From NCBI GenBank assembly GCA_003512365.1, contig DORI01000176.1, forward strand, positions 19,248-27,058: a stretch of DNA of 7,811 bases, written 5' to 3'. Below the pieces are notes generated by a model. It worked only from the letters and a program-made list of their open reading frames with translations, did no database searches and had not been told where the DNA came from. Shown here piece after piece: positions 1 to 5,680 of this stretch (positions within the stretch are counted from its first letter, which is position 1; each line of letters begins with the position of its first letter). This DNA is from Crocinitomicaceae bacterium (GTDB taxonomy: Bacteria > Bacteroidota > Bacteroidia > Flavobacteriales_D > Crocinitomicaceae). Made by a program: the position numbers and the translations under genes.

Positions 1-14
1 CAAGACATCTAAAA

Positions 15-22
15 CAAAGATA
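15..22 (-). promoter_or_regulatory. Candidate -7 box (TATCTTTG) for a gene beyond the left edge
   Basis: Read on the minus strand this is TATCTTTG, an exact match to the Bacteroidota -7 consensus TAnnTTTG. A TTG lies at 48-50, but with a 25-base spacer, slightly longer than the usual 17-23. Six bases downstream of the box an ATG occurs at 8-6 and leaves the window after two full codons (Met-Ser). The box may therefore start a short-leader or leaderless gene outside the window. Too little is visible to call that gene. Confidence 0.35.
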
Positions 23-27
23 CAAAC

Positions 28-1656
28 TTAAAAATAGGCGGTATAACCAAAGTGAATTTTCGTTTCTCTAAAATCAAATGAATTTTGATTGAATTTCCCC
101 AAAGCTCCTACGAGTGCAAAGGTTCCTAGCTTAGTCCCGTATGCAAAACCAACACCAACGCCAAGCGGAAAAGAGAAATTGGTATTTAGCGTTTTATCCT
201 GCATGAATCCTTGATCAGCAAAAAGAAATGCGTAAGACAGTTGATCTACCAAGAATCGGTATTCTATGGTGCTTATAATTTTTGTTGTTGCAAAAATTTG
301 TTCTTCGTTGAATCCTCGAATTGAATTTAATCCACCTGTTCTAATTCTTTCATTACTATATAGACTATCCGCAGAATAGTGCTCAGCTTGAATTCCAAAT
401 TTTAAAATATGCCTTTTGTAAATGGGTAGATAGCTTTCAACTTCACCTTGAAATTTATAAACTGTAGCATAAAATTTATGTGTAGGAGTCTCAGAAAATC
501 GATTCCCCACAGCCACATTCCCCAAAAAGGAAATGCCTTTTCGCGGATTATAAAGGTTGTCCAAACTCTTTACGTTGAATTCAGCACCAAAAAAGTGAGT
601 TTGAATTTTAGCATTATTCGGAAATAATGGATTGACGGTTGAACCGAGTGTGTTGGAATTAAGTAATTGATAGATACCTTTTAAAAGCGCACCATTCGGC
701 AAGGTATATTGAATTGCTAAATTTCCCTTGAGTTCTAAAAAAGTGGAGTCGCGTTTATAAAGTTGTAGTTTTCCATCTGCTCCAAAGGAACTTTGAAACA
801 AAAAAGGAATTGCACACCTAGCATTAAGATGACTTGTGCCGACTTGAACACTTCTCCAATTGATATCAAGTAATTCAGCACGTTTTAAAACATTTGTCAG
901 TTTCAGTTGCAACTCTCCGGTTAAACCTACCCGCTGACTTACAGGATTTGGTTGTAAGCCTATTGCCCCTTGTAAGGAACTCATCTTTTTAAATCGTAGA
1001 TAAGTGAAAAGCTCGGCTCCTTCTGAGGAAAAAAGAATTTCAGACGGTTTTATTATTTCTAAGTAATTGAATTGACTAAGTCGCTTTGTTAAATTGATAA
1101 TTTTTGATTCTTGGTAGTATTCTCCTTTTTTTATTCCGGTAAGGTTTTCTAACATACGTTGTGAAATTGACGAATCTGTTTTTACATGTAAAATTGTCCA
1201 TTTCACATATGGACCTGGAATTTCAAGTGCTCGTGCGCTCAATGAATGGTCGCTTATTAATAAGGAATCTAATTGAATGGAGTAGAAAGGGAAACCTGAA
1301 TTGCTATACTTTAAGAACTTTTTCTTGAGAAACTGATCATATTCTTTAGGTTGAATATCTTCACTTTTGCCATTTGAGGTTTTAATTACTAACGATGAAA
1401 ATTTATTTCCTAAACAAATTCCGTAGTTAGTTTCATTGATTTCATAAAGTTCTGTAAGAAGATAACCCTTGGAAATAAATTTGTTTTTTAAAGAGGTTAA
1501 GGTCTTTATTTTTTTTTCTGGATATGTTTTTAAAGCGTATTTCTTTGAATTTGTTGAGTCAATTACATTTATACGAATTATATTTTTTTGTGCAAACGAA
1601 AGCGTTTCCGTTATAATCAAAATCAATGCTAACAAGAAAAAAAGTTCTTTTTTCAT
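28..1656 (-). CDS. Omp85/BamA-TamA family outer-membrane beta-barrel protein, short POTRA region
   Basis: This 542-residue protein is predicted to sit in the outer membrane. It begins with a signal peptide (Lys-Lys at 2-4, hydrophobic core about 5-20, likely cleavage near FAQ at 21-23). Residues about 150-223 look like one POTRA domain: a beta strand around KWTILHVKTD, a helix, then TGIKKGEYYQ and a second helix with a closing strand. From about 225 to the end the protein is strand-rich, with alternating hydrophobic residues, and resembles the 16-strand Omp85 barrel. It has YNPRKGISF at 369-377, the family's lid-loop signature IRGF at 446-449 within GGLNSIRGFNEEQ, and a terminal Phe after HFGYTAY. 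BamA and TamA usually carry more POTRA domains (five and three), so this is a short paralogue rather than the essential BamA. Residues 24-150 are unassigned. Substrate unknown; a role in outer-membrane protein or lipid assembly is inferred from the family. The ATG is set by the signal peptide. Confidence 0.8.
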   Translation of the reverse strand: MKKELFFLLALILIITETLSFAQKNIIRINVIDSTNSKKYALKTYPEKKIKTLTSLKNKFISKGYLLTELYEINETNYGICLGNKFSSLVIKTSNGKSEDIQPKEYDQFLKKKFLKYSNSGFPFYSIQLDSLLISDHSLSARALEIPGPYVKWTILHVKTDSSISQRMLENLTGIKKGEYYQESKIINLTKRLSQFNYLEIIKPSEILFSSEGAELFTYLRFKKMSSLQGAIGLQPNPVSQRVGLTGELQLKLTNVLKRAELLDINWRSVQVGTSHLNARCAIPFLFQSSFGADGKLQLYKRDSTFLELKGNLAIQYTLPNGALLKGIYQLLNSNTLGSTVNPLFPNNAKIQTHFFGAEFNVKSLDNLYNPRKGISFLGNVAVGNRFSETPTHKFYATVYKFQGEVESYLPIYKRHILKFGIQAEHYSADSLYSNERIRTGGLNSIRGFNEEQIFATTKIISTIEYRFLVDQLSYAFLFADQGFMQDKTLNTNFSFPLGVGVGFAYGTKLGTFALVGALGKFNQNSFDFRETKIHFGYTAYF

Positions 1657-1686
1657 CTTCTTCAGAACGAAATTACAACGAATAAA

Positions 1687-1717
1687 TTTGCTTTTTCGAA
1701 TTATTAGTGTAACTTTA
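1687..1717 (+). promoter_or_regulatory. Bacteroidota-type promoter for the small lipoprotein gene
   Basis: TTTG at 1687-1690 is followed by a 19-base spacer and TAACTTTA at 1710-1717. This matches the Bacteroidota sigma-A promoter (TTTG/TTG -33, TAnnTTTG -7) at all but the last base of the -7 box. Transcription would begin around 1722-1725 and give a leader of about 40 bases before the ATG at 1765. The promoter lies in the 108-base divergent gap shared with the Omp85 gene. Confidence 0.6.
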
Positions 1718-1764
1718 GAAAGCTATTAAACGTTAAACTCTCTCGAACAACAAAAACAGATGCT

Positions 1765-1902
1765 ATGAAAACAAAAATTTCCCTTTTACTCGGACTTTCT
1801 CTTTTGGTGGTAATTTTAGCATCATGCGGTGGAGGAAGAAAGATTTCATGTCCAGCTTACAGCAGCACAAACATGGAGAATTCAGACTTGGCGTCGAAAT
1901 AA
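1765..1902 (+). CDS. Small 45-residue lipoprotein, function unknown
   Basis: The frame encodes a complete 45-residue protein starting MKTKISLLLG and ending at TAA. Residues 1-20 form a type II signal peptide: two lysines, then a Leu/Val/Ile-rich core. The lipobox ILASC puts the acylated cysteine at 21, followed by three glycines. The mature product would be only 25 residues, a lipid-anchored peptide containing CPAY at 29-32 and a hydrophilic Ser/Asn-rich tail. There is no acidic cluster just after Cys21 of the kind used as a surface-export signal in Bacteroidota, so periplasm-facing anchoring is more likely. Its promoter is well formed (1687-1717). It has no ribosome-binding site, like its neighbours. 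It converges on pyrF with a 15-base gap. I do not recognise the family with certainty. The lipobox, the promoter and the fit to the intergenic gap argue for a real gene. Confidence 0.72.
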   Translation: MKTKISLLLGLSLLVVILASCGGGRKISCPAYSSTNMENSDLASK

Positions 1903-1917
1903 AATAAAGAAATTAAA

Positions 1918-2733
1918 TTACCAATTATTGCGCTGAATGTGATAAGCCATTTGTGTTTGCATATTCAGCGCTTCTTTTTTTGCCGCTTCGGCAAAATCTT
2001 CGCCCTTACTTGAATATAGAATAGCGCGAGACGAATTTACAAGCAAACCACACGAAGCATTACTTCCGTATTGAACTACCTCCTCTAAAGATCCGCCTTG
2101 AGCTCCAACTCCGGGAACTAAAAAGAAATGGTTTGGCGCTAATTTTCTAACAGATGCAATTTCTGCCGATCGTGTTGCGCCAACAACATACATGATATTT
2201 TCACTCGTTCCCCATTCTTTTGATTTTCGAATAACTTCCTCAAAAAGTCTTCCGTTTAAGGTGTCCAGCTGTTGAAAGTCTCCCGAGCCTTCATTCGAAG
2301 TTAAAGCGAGTAATATTACCCATTTCCCTTCGAAATTAAGAAAGGGAACCACTGAATCAGAACCCATATAGGGCGCTACAGTCATAGCATCACAAGGTAA
2401 AGTTTCAAAAAAAGTTTTCGCATAATACGCAGAAGTATTGCCGATATCGCCTCGTTTGGCATCCGCAATGACAAAACAATTTTTAGGAATGTAATTTATC
2501 GTTTTTTCAAGAGCTTTCCATCCTGCTATCCCCATGCATTCATAAAATGCTGTATTTGGTTTGTAAGCAACACAATAAGGATGAGTAGCATCAATAATAG
2601 CCTTGTTGAATTCAAAAATTGGATCCTCCGAATCAAGCAGATGAGGTGGTATTTTTGATAAATCTGGGTCTAAACCGACACATAAAAAGGACTGTTTTAG
2701 ACGAATTTGATTTATTAATTCTTCTCTCGTCAT
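1918..2733 (-). CDS. pyrF: Orotidine 5'-phosphate decarboxylase
   Basis: This 271-residue cytosolic enzyme catalyses the last step of de novo UMP synthesis, decarboxylating orotidine 5'-phosphate to UMP. Its length matches the longer (about 270 residue) PyrF subgroup rather than the roughly 235-residue E. coli form. Substrate-binding CVGLDPD is at 18-24 and VAYKPN at 55-60. The catalytic Asp-Lys-Asp motif DAKRGDIGNT is at 91-100, with Lys93 the expected proton donor. VVGAT at 183-187, VPGVGAQGG at 206-214 and NSSRAI at 233-238 complete the TIM-barrel phosphate-binding loops. The key residues are intact, so it should be active. The ATG overlaps the prfA stop codon as ATGA, which suggests co-transcription and coupled translation from the prfA promoter. 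No separate promoter is visible and no hairpin follows the stop codon. Confidence 0.96.
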   Translation of the reverse strand: MTREELINQIRLKQSFLCVGLDPDLSKIPPHLLDSEDPIFEFNKAIIDATHPYCVAYKPNTAFYECMGIAGWKALEKTINYIPKNCFVIADAKRGDIGNTSAYYAKTFFETLPCDAMTVAPYMGSDSVVPFLNFEGKWVILLALTSNEGSGDFQQLDTLNGRLFEEVIRKSKEWGTSENIMYVVGATRSAEIASVRKLAPNHFFLVPGVGAQGGSLEEVVQYGSNASCGLLVNSSRAILYSSKGEDFAEAAKKEALNMQTQMAYHIQRNNW

Positions 2734-3809
2734 GCCTCTTGTCCCTTTAATTTTTCTGCATTTTCTGCCATTTTTAATGCGTCAATCATTTCTTGAACAT
2801 CACCGTTCATGAAAGAACTTAAATTATATATGGTTTTATTAATTCTATGATCTGTAATTCTACCTTGGGGATAGTTGTATGTCCTGATTTTTGCGGATCG
2901 ATCACCTGTAGAGACTAAGGTTTTTCTTTGTGCAGCACGCTCATTATGAATTCTATCCAACTCTTGTTGATACAAACGAGATCGTAAAACCGAAATAGCC
3001 TTTTCTAAATTTTTGTGTTGTGATCTACCGTCTTGACATTCTACTACTAATCCAGAAGGAATATGTGTTAAACGAATTGCTGACTCCGTTTTATTAATGT
3101 GTTGTCCTCCAGCACCACTTGCTCGAAAAGTATCTTTGCGAACATCATTCATATCTAATTCAAAATCGACTTCTTCTGCTTCTGGTAGCACTGCCACTGT
3201 AATGGCAGAAGTGTGAACTCTTCCTTGTGATTCTGTTTCAGGAACGCGTTGAACCCTATGCACTCCTGATTCAAATTTTAACATCCCATAGATTCCTGTT
3301 CCTGATATTTCCATTGAAATTTCTTTGAAGCCTTTGACAGATCCTTCAGATGAATTAAGAATATCGTATTGCCATCCCATTTCCTTGAAATACATGGTAT
3401 ACATCCGAAAAATATCCTCAACAAATATACATGCTTCGTCACCGCCTGTTCCAGCTCTAAGTTCTAAAATTGCATTTTTATCATCTTCAGGATCTTTAGG
3501 AATGAGCATCATTTTGATCTCTTCTTCCATTATGGGACGCTGATGTTCTAATTCATCAATTTCCATTTTTGCCATGTCTCGCATTTCAGGGTCTGTTTCA
3601 ATCTCTAATAGATCTTTAGCTGATTGAAGATTTCCGAGAAGGTTTTTGTACGATTTATATACAGCGTCAAGTTCCTCTAGTTCTCTGTATTCTTTGTTTA
3701 ATTTTACAAAACGATCCATATTCGAAATAATATCAGGGTCAGTAATCATTTTACCTACCTCGACAAATCTGAAATGAATAGCTTCTAATTTTAACAATAA
3801 ATCTGACAT
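2730..3809 (-). CDS. prfA: Peptide chain release factor 1
   Basis: This 359-residue class I release factor recognises UAA and UAG stop codons on the ribosome and triggers hydrolysis of peptidyl-tRNA. It has the helical N-terminal domain (about 1-100), then LELRAGTGGDEA at 115-126. The stop-codon reading tripeptide is P190-E191-T192 in RVPETESQGR; RF1 carries P-x-T here, whereas RF2 carries S-P-F, so this is RF1. The catalytic GGQ is at 234-236 in SGAGGQHINKTESAIR, and the glutamine is the usual methylation target. The C-terminal SQHKN (263-267) and RTYNYPQGRITDHR (309-322) are also typical. The start is supported by the normal RF1 N-terminus (LLLKLEAIHFRFVEVGK). Length is normal for the family. 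It forms a two-gene unit with pyrF. A promoter box lies only four bases before the ATG, so the transcript may lack a leader. Confidence 0.97.
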   Translation of the reverse strand: MSDLLLKLEAIHFRFVEVGKMITDPDIISNMDRFVKLNKEYRELEELDAVYKSYKNLLGNLQSAKDLLEIETDPEMRDMAKMEIDELEHQRPIMEEEIKMMLIPKDPEDDKNAILELRAGTGGDEACIFVEDIFRMYTMYFKEMGWQYDILNSSEGSVKGFKEISMEISGTGIYGMLKFESGVHRVQRVPETESQGRVHTSAITVAVLPEAEEVDFELDMNDVRKDTFRASGAGGQHINKTESAIRLTHIPSGLVVECQDGRSQHKNLEKAISVLRSRLYQQELDRIHNERAAQRKTLVSTGDRSAKIRTYNYPQGRITDHRINKTIYNLSSFMNGDVQEMIDALKMAENAEKLKGQEA

Positions 3810-3813
3810 GCCG

Positions 3814-3846
3814 CAAAGGTAAACTTTTTAAATGTATTGCGGTCAA
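3814..3846 (-). promoter_or_regulatory. Promoter of prfA-pyrF, abutting the start codon
   Basis: On the minus strand TTG (3846-3844) is followed by a 22-base spacer and TACCTTTG (3821-3814), an exact match to the Bacteroidota -7 consensus. Only four bases (CGGC) separate the box from the prfA ATG at 3809. In this promoter class transcription starts a few bases after the box, so it would begin at or next to the A of the ATG. Confidence 0.6.
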
Positions 3847-3862
3847 TAGGATTTTTAAAACA

Positions 3863-3890
3863 TAAAAAAAGGGTTACCATCAGTAACCCT
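3863..3890 (-). terminator. Rho-independent terminator after the peroxiredoxin gene
   Basis: An 8-bp perfect stem (AGGGTTAC at 3870-3877 with GTAACCCT at 3883-3890) closes a 5-base loop. Read on the minus strand it is followed directly by a run of T residues (complement of the A run at 3864-3870). It lies 23 bases past the peroxiredoxin stop and before the prfA promoter, and so isolates the two transcripts. Confidence 0.85.
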
Positions 3891-3912
3891 ATATTTTTAT
3901 CGAAAACAAAAG

Positions 3913-4545
3913 TTAATGATTCGCCAGGTAATCTGCAACGCCATCAAATGACGGTTTCATCGCTGCGTCTCCTTTGTGCCAGTTTGCTGGACAAACTTCT
4001 CCGTTTTCCTCAAAATATTGTAGAGCATCTACCATTCTAAGTGCTTCGTCTACGTTTCTCCCTAGAGGGAAAAAGTTGATAAGTTGATGCATGACAATTC
4101 CCTCTTTGTTGATCAAATACAAACCTCTATAAGCGATCATTGGTCCAGAAGCCGTTAAGTTCCCGTCCATATCGTATTCGTATTCACCAGCTAAAACTCC
4201 AAAAGCTTCAGAAATAGTTTTTGAAGTATCTGCAATTATCGGATAAGTTACACCTTGAATTCCACCCTTATTTTTTGGAACTTGTAACCATCCCCAGTGT
4301 GATTCTTCAGTGTCTGTTGAACAAGCAACAACTTTTACCCCACGCGATTCAAATTCACTCAAGGCGTTTTGAAAAGCATGTAATTCCGACGGACATACAA
4401 ATGTGAAATCTTTCGGGTAAAAGAAGAAAATCACGTGATTTTTTCCAATAAACTGATCAAGTGTAAAATCTTTAACGATTTCACCACCATTTACTACTGC
4501 CGCCGCATTGAATGACGGAGCCTTTTTTCCAACTAATGATGACAT
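3913..4545 (-). CDS. Typical 2-Cys peroxiredoxin (AhpC/Prx1 family)
   Basis: This 210-residue cytosolic thiol peroxidase reduces hydrogen peroxide, organic peroxides and probably peroxynitrite. The active site is FYPKDFTFVCPSE, with Pro44, Thr48 and peroxidatic Cys51; the conserved arginine is Arg140 (AYRGLYLI). The resolving cysteine is Cys185 in GEVCPANW, so the protein should form the intersubunit disulfide of the Prx1/AhpC dimer and decamer. A GGIQG loop (94-98) stands where sensitive eukaryotic enzymes have GGLG. The C-terminal tail ends DYLANH rather than carrying a Tyr-Phe motif, so only partial sensitivity to over-oxidation is expected. No AhpF lies beside it, so thioredoxin or another reductant must recycle it. 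At 210 residues it is longer than classical AhpC (about 187) and closer to Prx1; the symbol ahpC would be a loose fit. It is divergent from oxyR, the expected regulator, and is monocistronic. Confidence 0.94.
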   Translation of the reverse strand: MSSLVGKKAPSFNAAAVVNGGEIVKDFTLDQFIGKNHVIFFFYPKDFTFVCPSELHAFQNALSEFESRGVKVVACSTDTEESHWGWLQVPKNKGGIQGVTYPIIADTSKTISEAFGVLAGEYEYDMDGNLTASGPMIAYRGLYLINKEGIVMHQLINFFPLGRNVDEALRMVDALQYFEENGEVCPANWHKGDAAMKPSFDGVADYLANH

Positions 4546-4579
4546 ATTTTTTATTTTAATTGTTTACGTAATGAATAGA

Positions 4580-4610
4580 CAAAGTTAAACTTAAAAAGTT
4601 TCAATTTAAA
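4580..4610 (-). promoter_or_regulatory. Promoter of the peroxiredoxin gene
   Basis: On the minus strand TTTA (4610-4607) is followed by a 19-base spacer and TAACTTTG (4587-4580). The -7 box matches TAnnTTTG exactly and the -33 box differs by one base from TTTG. The start of transcription would be near 4574-4576, giving a leader of about 30 A/T-rich bases without a Shine-Dalgarno sequence. Confidence 0.65.
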
Positions 4611-4684
4611 CCGTATATCAAAAGGTTTTATTTTCATAAAGTAAGTTTAATAGAATTCCGAAAACAAATTTATGTTGAATTTTC

Positions 4685-4730
4685 AATAGATATCATCAAT
4701 AATATCTATTATTGTATATAAAATATCTAT
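4685..4730. promoter_or_regulatory. Candidate OxyR operator: inverted repeat plus a third arm at the oxyR start
   Basis: AATAGATAT at 4685-4693 and ATATCTATT at 4702-4710 form a perfect 9-bp inverted repeat around an 8-base spacer. A third copy, ATATCTAT, sits at 4723-4730 and touches the ATG. The ATAG/CTAT cores begin at 4686, 4706 and 4727, that is 20 and 21 bp apart, or two helical turns each. ATAG and CTAT cores are also the hallmark of E. coli OxyR sites, though there the elements are about 10-11 bp apart. The position suggests autorepression of oxyR, which is inferred. Confidence 0.55.
4707..4714 (+). promoter_or_regulatory. Weak candidate -7 box for oxyR inside the operator
   Basis: TATTATTG matches TAnnTTTG at all but one fixed base and would start transcription roughly 10 bases before the oxyR ATG. 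The only -33 candidate is TTTT at 4680-4683, with a long 23-base spacer. The box overlaps the right arm of the inverted repeat, so a protein bound there would block it. Confidence 0.3.
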
Positions 4731-5651
4731 ATGATTACACTACAACAAATGCAGTACATTTCAGTCTTAGCGGAAGAACTACATTTCTTGAAAGCTAGTG
4801 AGCGGTGTTTTGTATCTCAACCTACCTTGTCTATGCAAGTAAAAAAAGCAGAAGAAACACTCGGGGGAATAATTTTTGACCGTTCGTCGATCCCATTGAA
4901 ATTGACCTCTTTTGGAAAACAGATGCTGCCTGTAGTTCGTGACGTTTTAGAAGAAAATGAGAAACTTACAGAGCTCATGGGTAGAATAAAAGGAAATTTG
5001 ATTGAAGAAATAAAAATTGGAATTATTCCGACCGTTGCTGTATATATGATCCCTTCAATTTTTTTACTCTTAAAAGATTCTCTGACCCAGGCTAAAATTA
5101 CCTTTGAAGAAATGAAATCAGAGGAGTTAATTGTTGCACTTGAAAACCATAAGATTGATTTAGGAATTATGGCAGGTCCTTATGTTGATGTCAAAATAGA
5201 ATCAATTCAACTATTTAGAGAGCAGATACTTGTGTATTGTCGTGAATTAACAGGCGATAATTTGAGGTTAGAGCAATTACAAGATTTAAAGCCTTGGTTA
5301 TTAAACAATGGGAACTGTTTGAGGAATCAAATGTGGAATTTTTGTGAGTTAAAAAATTCTAGGGATACTTTCGATTGGGATTATCATGGCGGGAATATTG
5401 ATTTACTCATGAAAATGGTTGAGCAAAACGGTGGCTATACGCTGATTCCTGAAAATATTGAAATTCCAGCGGATAAGCGGGCCTTTCTAAAAACCTTAGA
5501 GAATAAAAACTCATTCCCGGCGAGAGAAATTGTTGCGCTATTTCCTAGGCGAACGATGAAAAAGAGCACTATAAATGAAATTATTAGGGTTGTTAAAAGT
5601 AAATTCCCTACCTCAGATAAAGGTAACTTGACCATACTGGATTGGAAATAA
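4731..5651 (+). CDS. oxyR: LysR-type hydrogen peroxide sensor OxyR
   Basis: This 306-residue cytosolic transcription regulator has an N-terminal winged helix-turn-helix (about 1-60, with the LysR signature SQPTLSMQVKKAEETLGG at 29-46), a linker helix (62-90), and a periplasmic-binding-like sensor domain from about 93. IKIGIIPTVAVYMIP (95-108) matches the first sensor strand and loop of OxyR, including the conserved Pro-Thr. The redox pair is Cys196 and Cys205 in NCLRNQMWNFC, with the same nine-residue spacing as Cys199/Cys208 of E. coli OxyR, which marks it as OxyR rather than a generic LysR protein. Asn195 replaces the histidine found just before the peroxidatic cysteine in E. coli. Peroxide would form the disulfide and switch DNA binding. 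The divergent peroxiredoxin is the obvious target, and the palindrome touching the start codon suggests autoregulation. The gene ends at a terminator shared with tig. Confidence 0.9.
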   Translation: MITLQQMQYISVLAEELHFLKASERCFVSQPTLSMQVKKAEETLGGIIFDRSSIPLKLTSFGKQMLPVVRDVLEENEKLTELMGRIKGNLIEEIKIGIIPTVAVYMIPSIFLLLKDSLTQAKITFEEMKSEELIVALENHKIDLGIMAGPYVDVKIESIQLFREQILVYCRELTGDNLRLEQLQDLKPWLLNNGNCLRNQMWNFCELKNSRDTFDWDYHGGNIDLLMKMVEQNGGYTLIPENIEIPADKRAFLKTLENKNSFPAREIVALFPRRTMKKSTINEIIRVVKSKFPTSDKGNLTILDWK

Positions 5652-5680
5652 AAAAGGGGCCGAAAGCCCCTTGGTTTTTA
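5651..5680. terminator. Bidirectional terminator between oxyR and tig
   Basis: AAGGGGC at 5654-5660 pairs with GCCCCTT at 5666-5672 around the loop CGAAA. Read for tig (minus strand) the stem is followed by six T residues, a strong intrinsic terminator starting right after its stop codon. Read for oxyR (plus strand) it is followed by TTGGTTTTT, a weaker tract. It serves both converging genes in a gap of only 26 bases. Confidence 0.85.

Noticed and set aside
1469..1729. Plus-strand open frame of 86 codons
   Set aside because: It is antisense to the 5' end of the Omp85 gene, is extremely rich in Phe/Ile/Lys as expected for the reverse of an A/T-rich signal peptide region, and has no recognisable domain.
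2742..2748. AAAGGGA upstream of pyrF as a Shine-Dalgarno site
   Set aside because: It is part of the prfA coding sequence for Lys-Gly codons, and no other gene in the window has such a site; coupling through ATGA is the simpler explanation.
3325..3543. Plus-strand open frame of 72 codons
   Set aside because: It lies fully within prfA on the opposite strand; the Ser/Ile-rich product is a shadow of a well-conserved gene.
3837..4040. Plus-strand open frame of 67 codons
   Set aside because: It runs through the peroxiredoxin terminator hairpin and the antisense of its C-terminus, with no promoter or domain.
4221..4406. Plus-strand open frame of 61 codons
   Set aside because: It is contained in the antisense strand of the peroxiredoxin gene and has no support of its own.
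4575..4653. Single ATAG elements at 4575-4578 and 4650-4653 as further OxyR arms
   Set aside because: They lack paired CTAT arms at helical spacing, and four-base matches are expected by chance in A/T-rich DNA.
5435..5635. Minus-strand open frame of 66 codons with a hydrophobic stretch
   Set aside because: The membrane-like stretch is simply the reverse of the oxyR 3' coding region, and there is no promoter.
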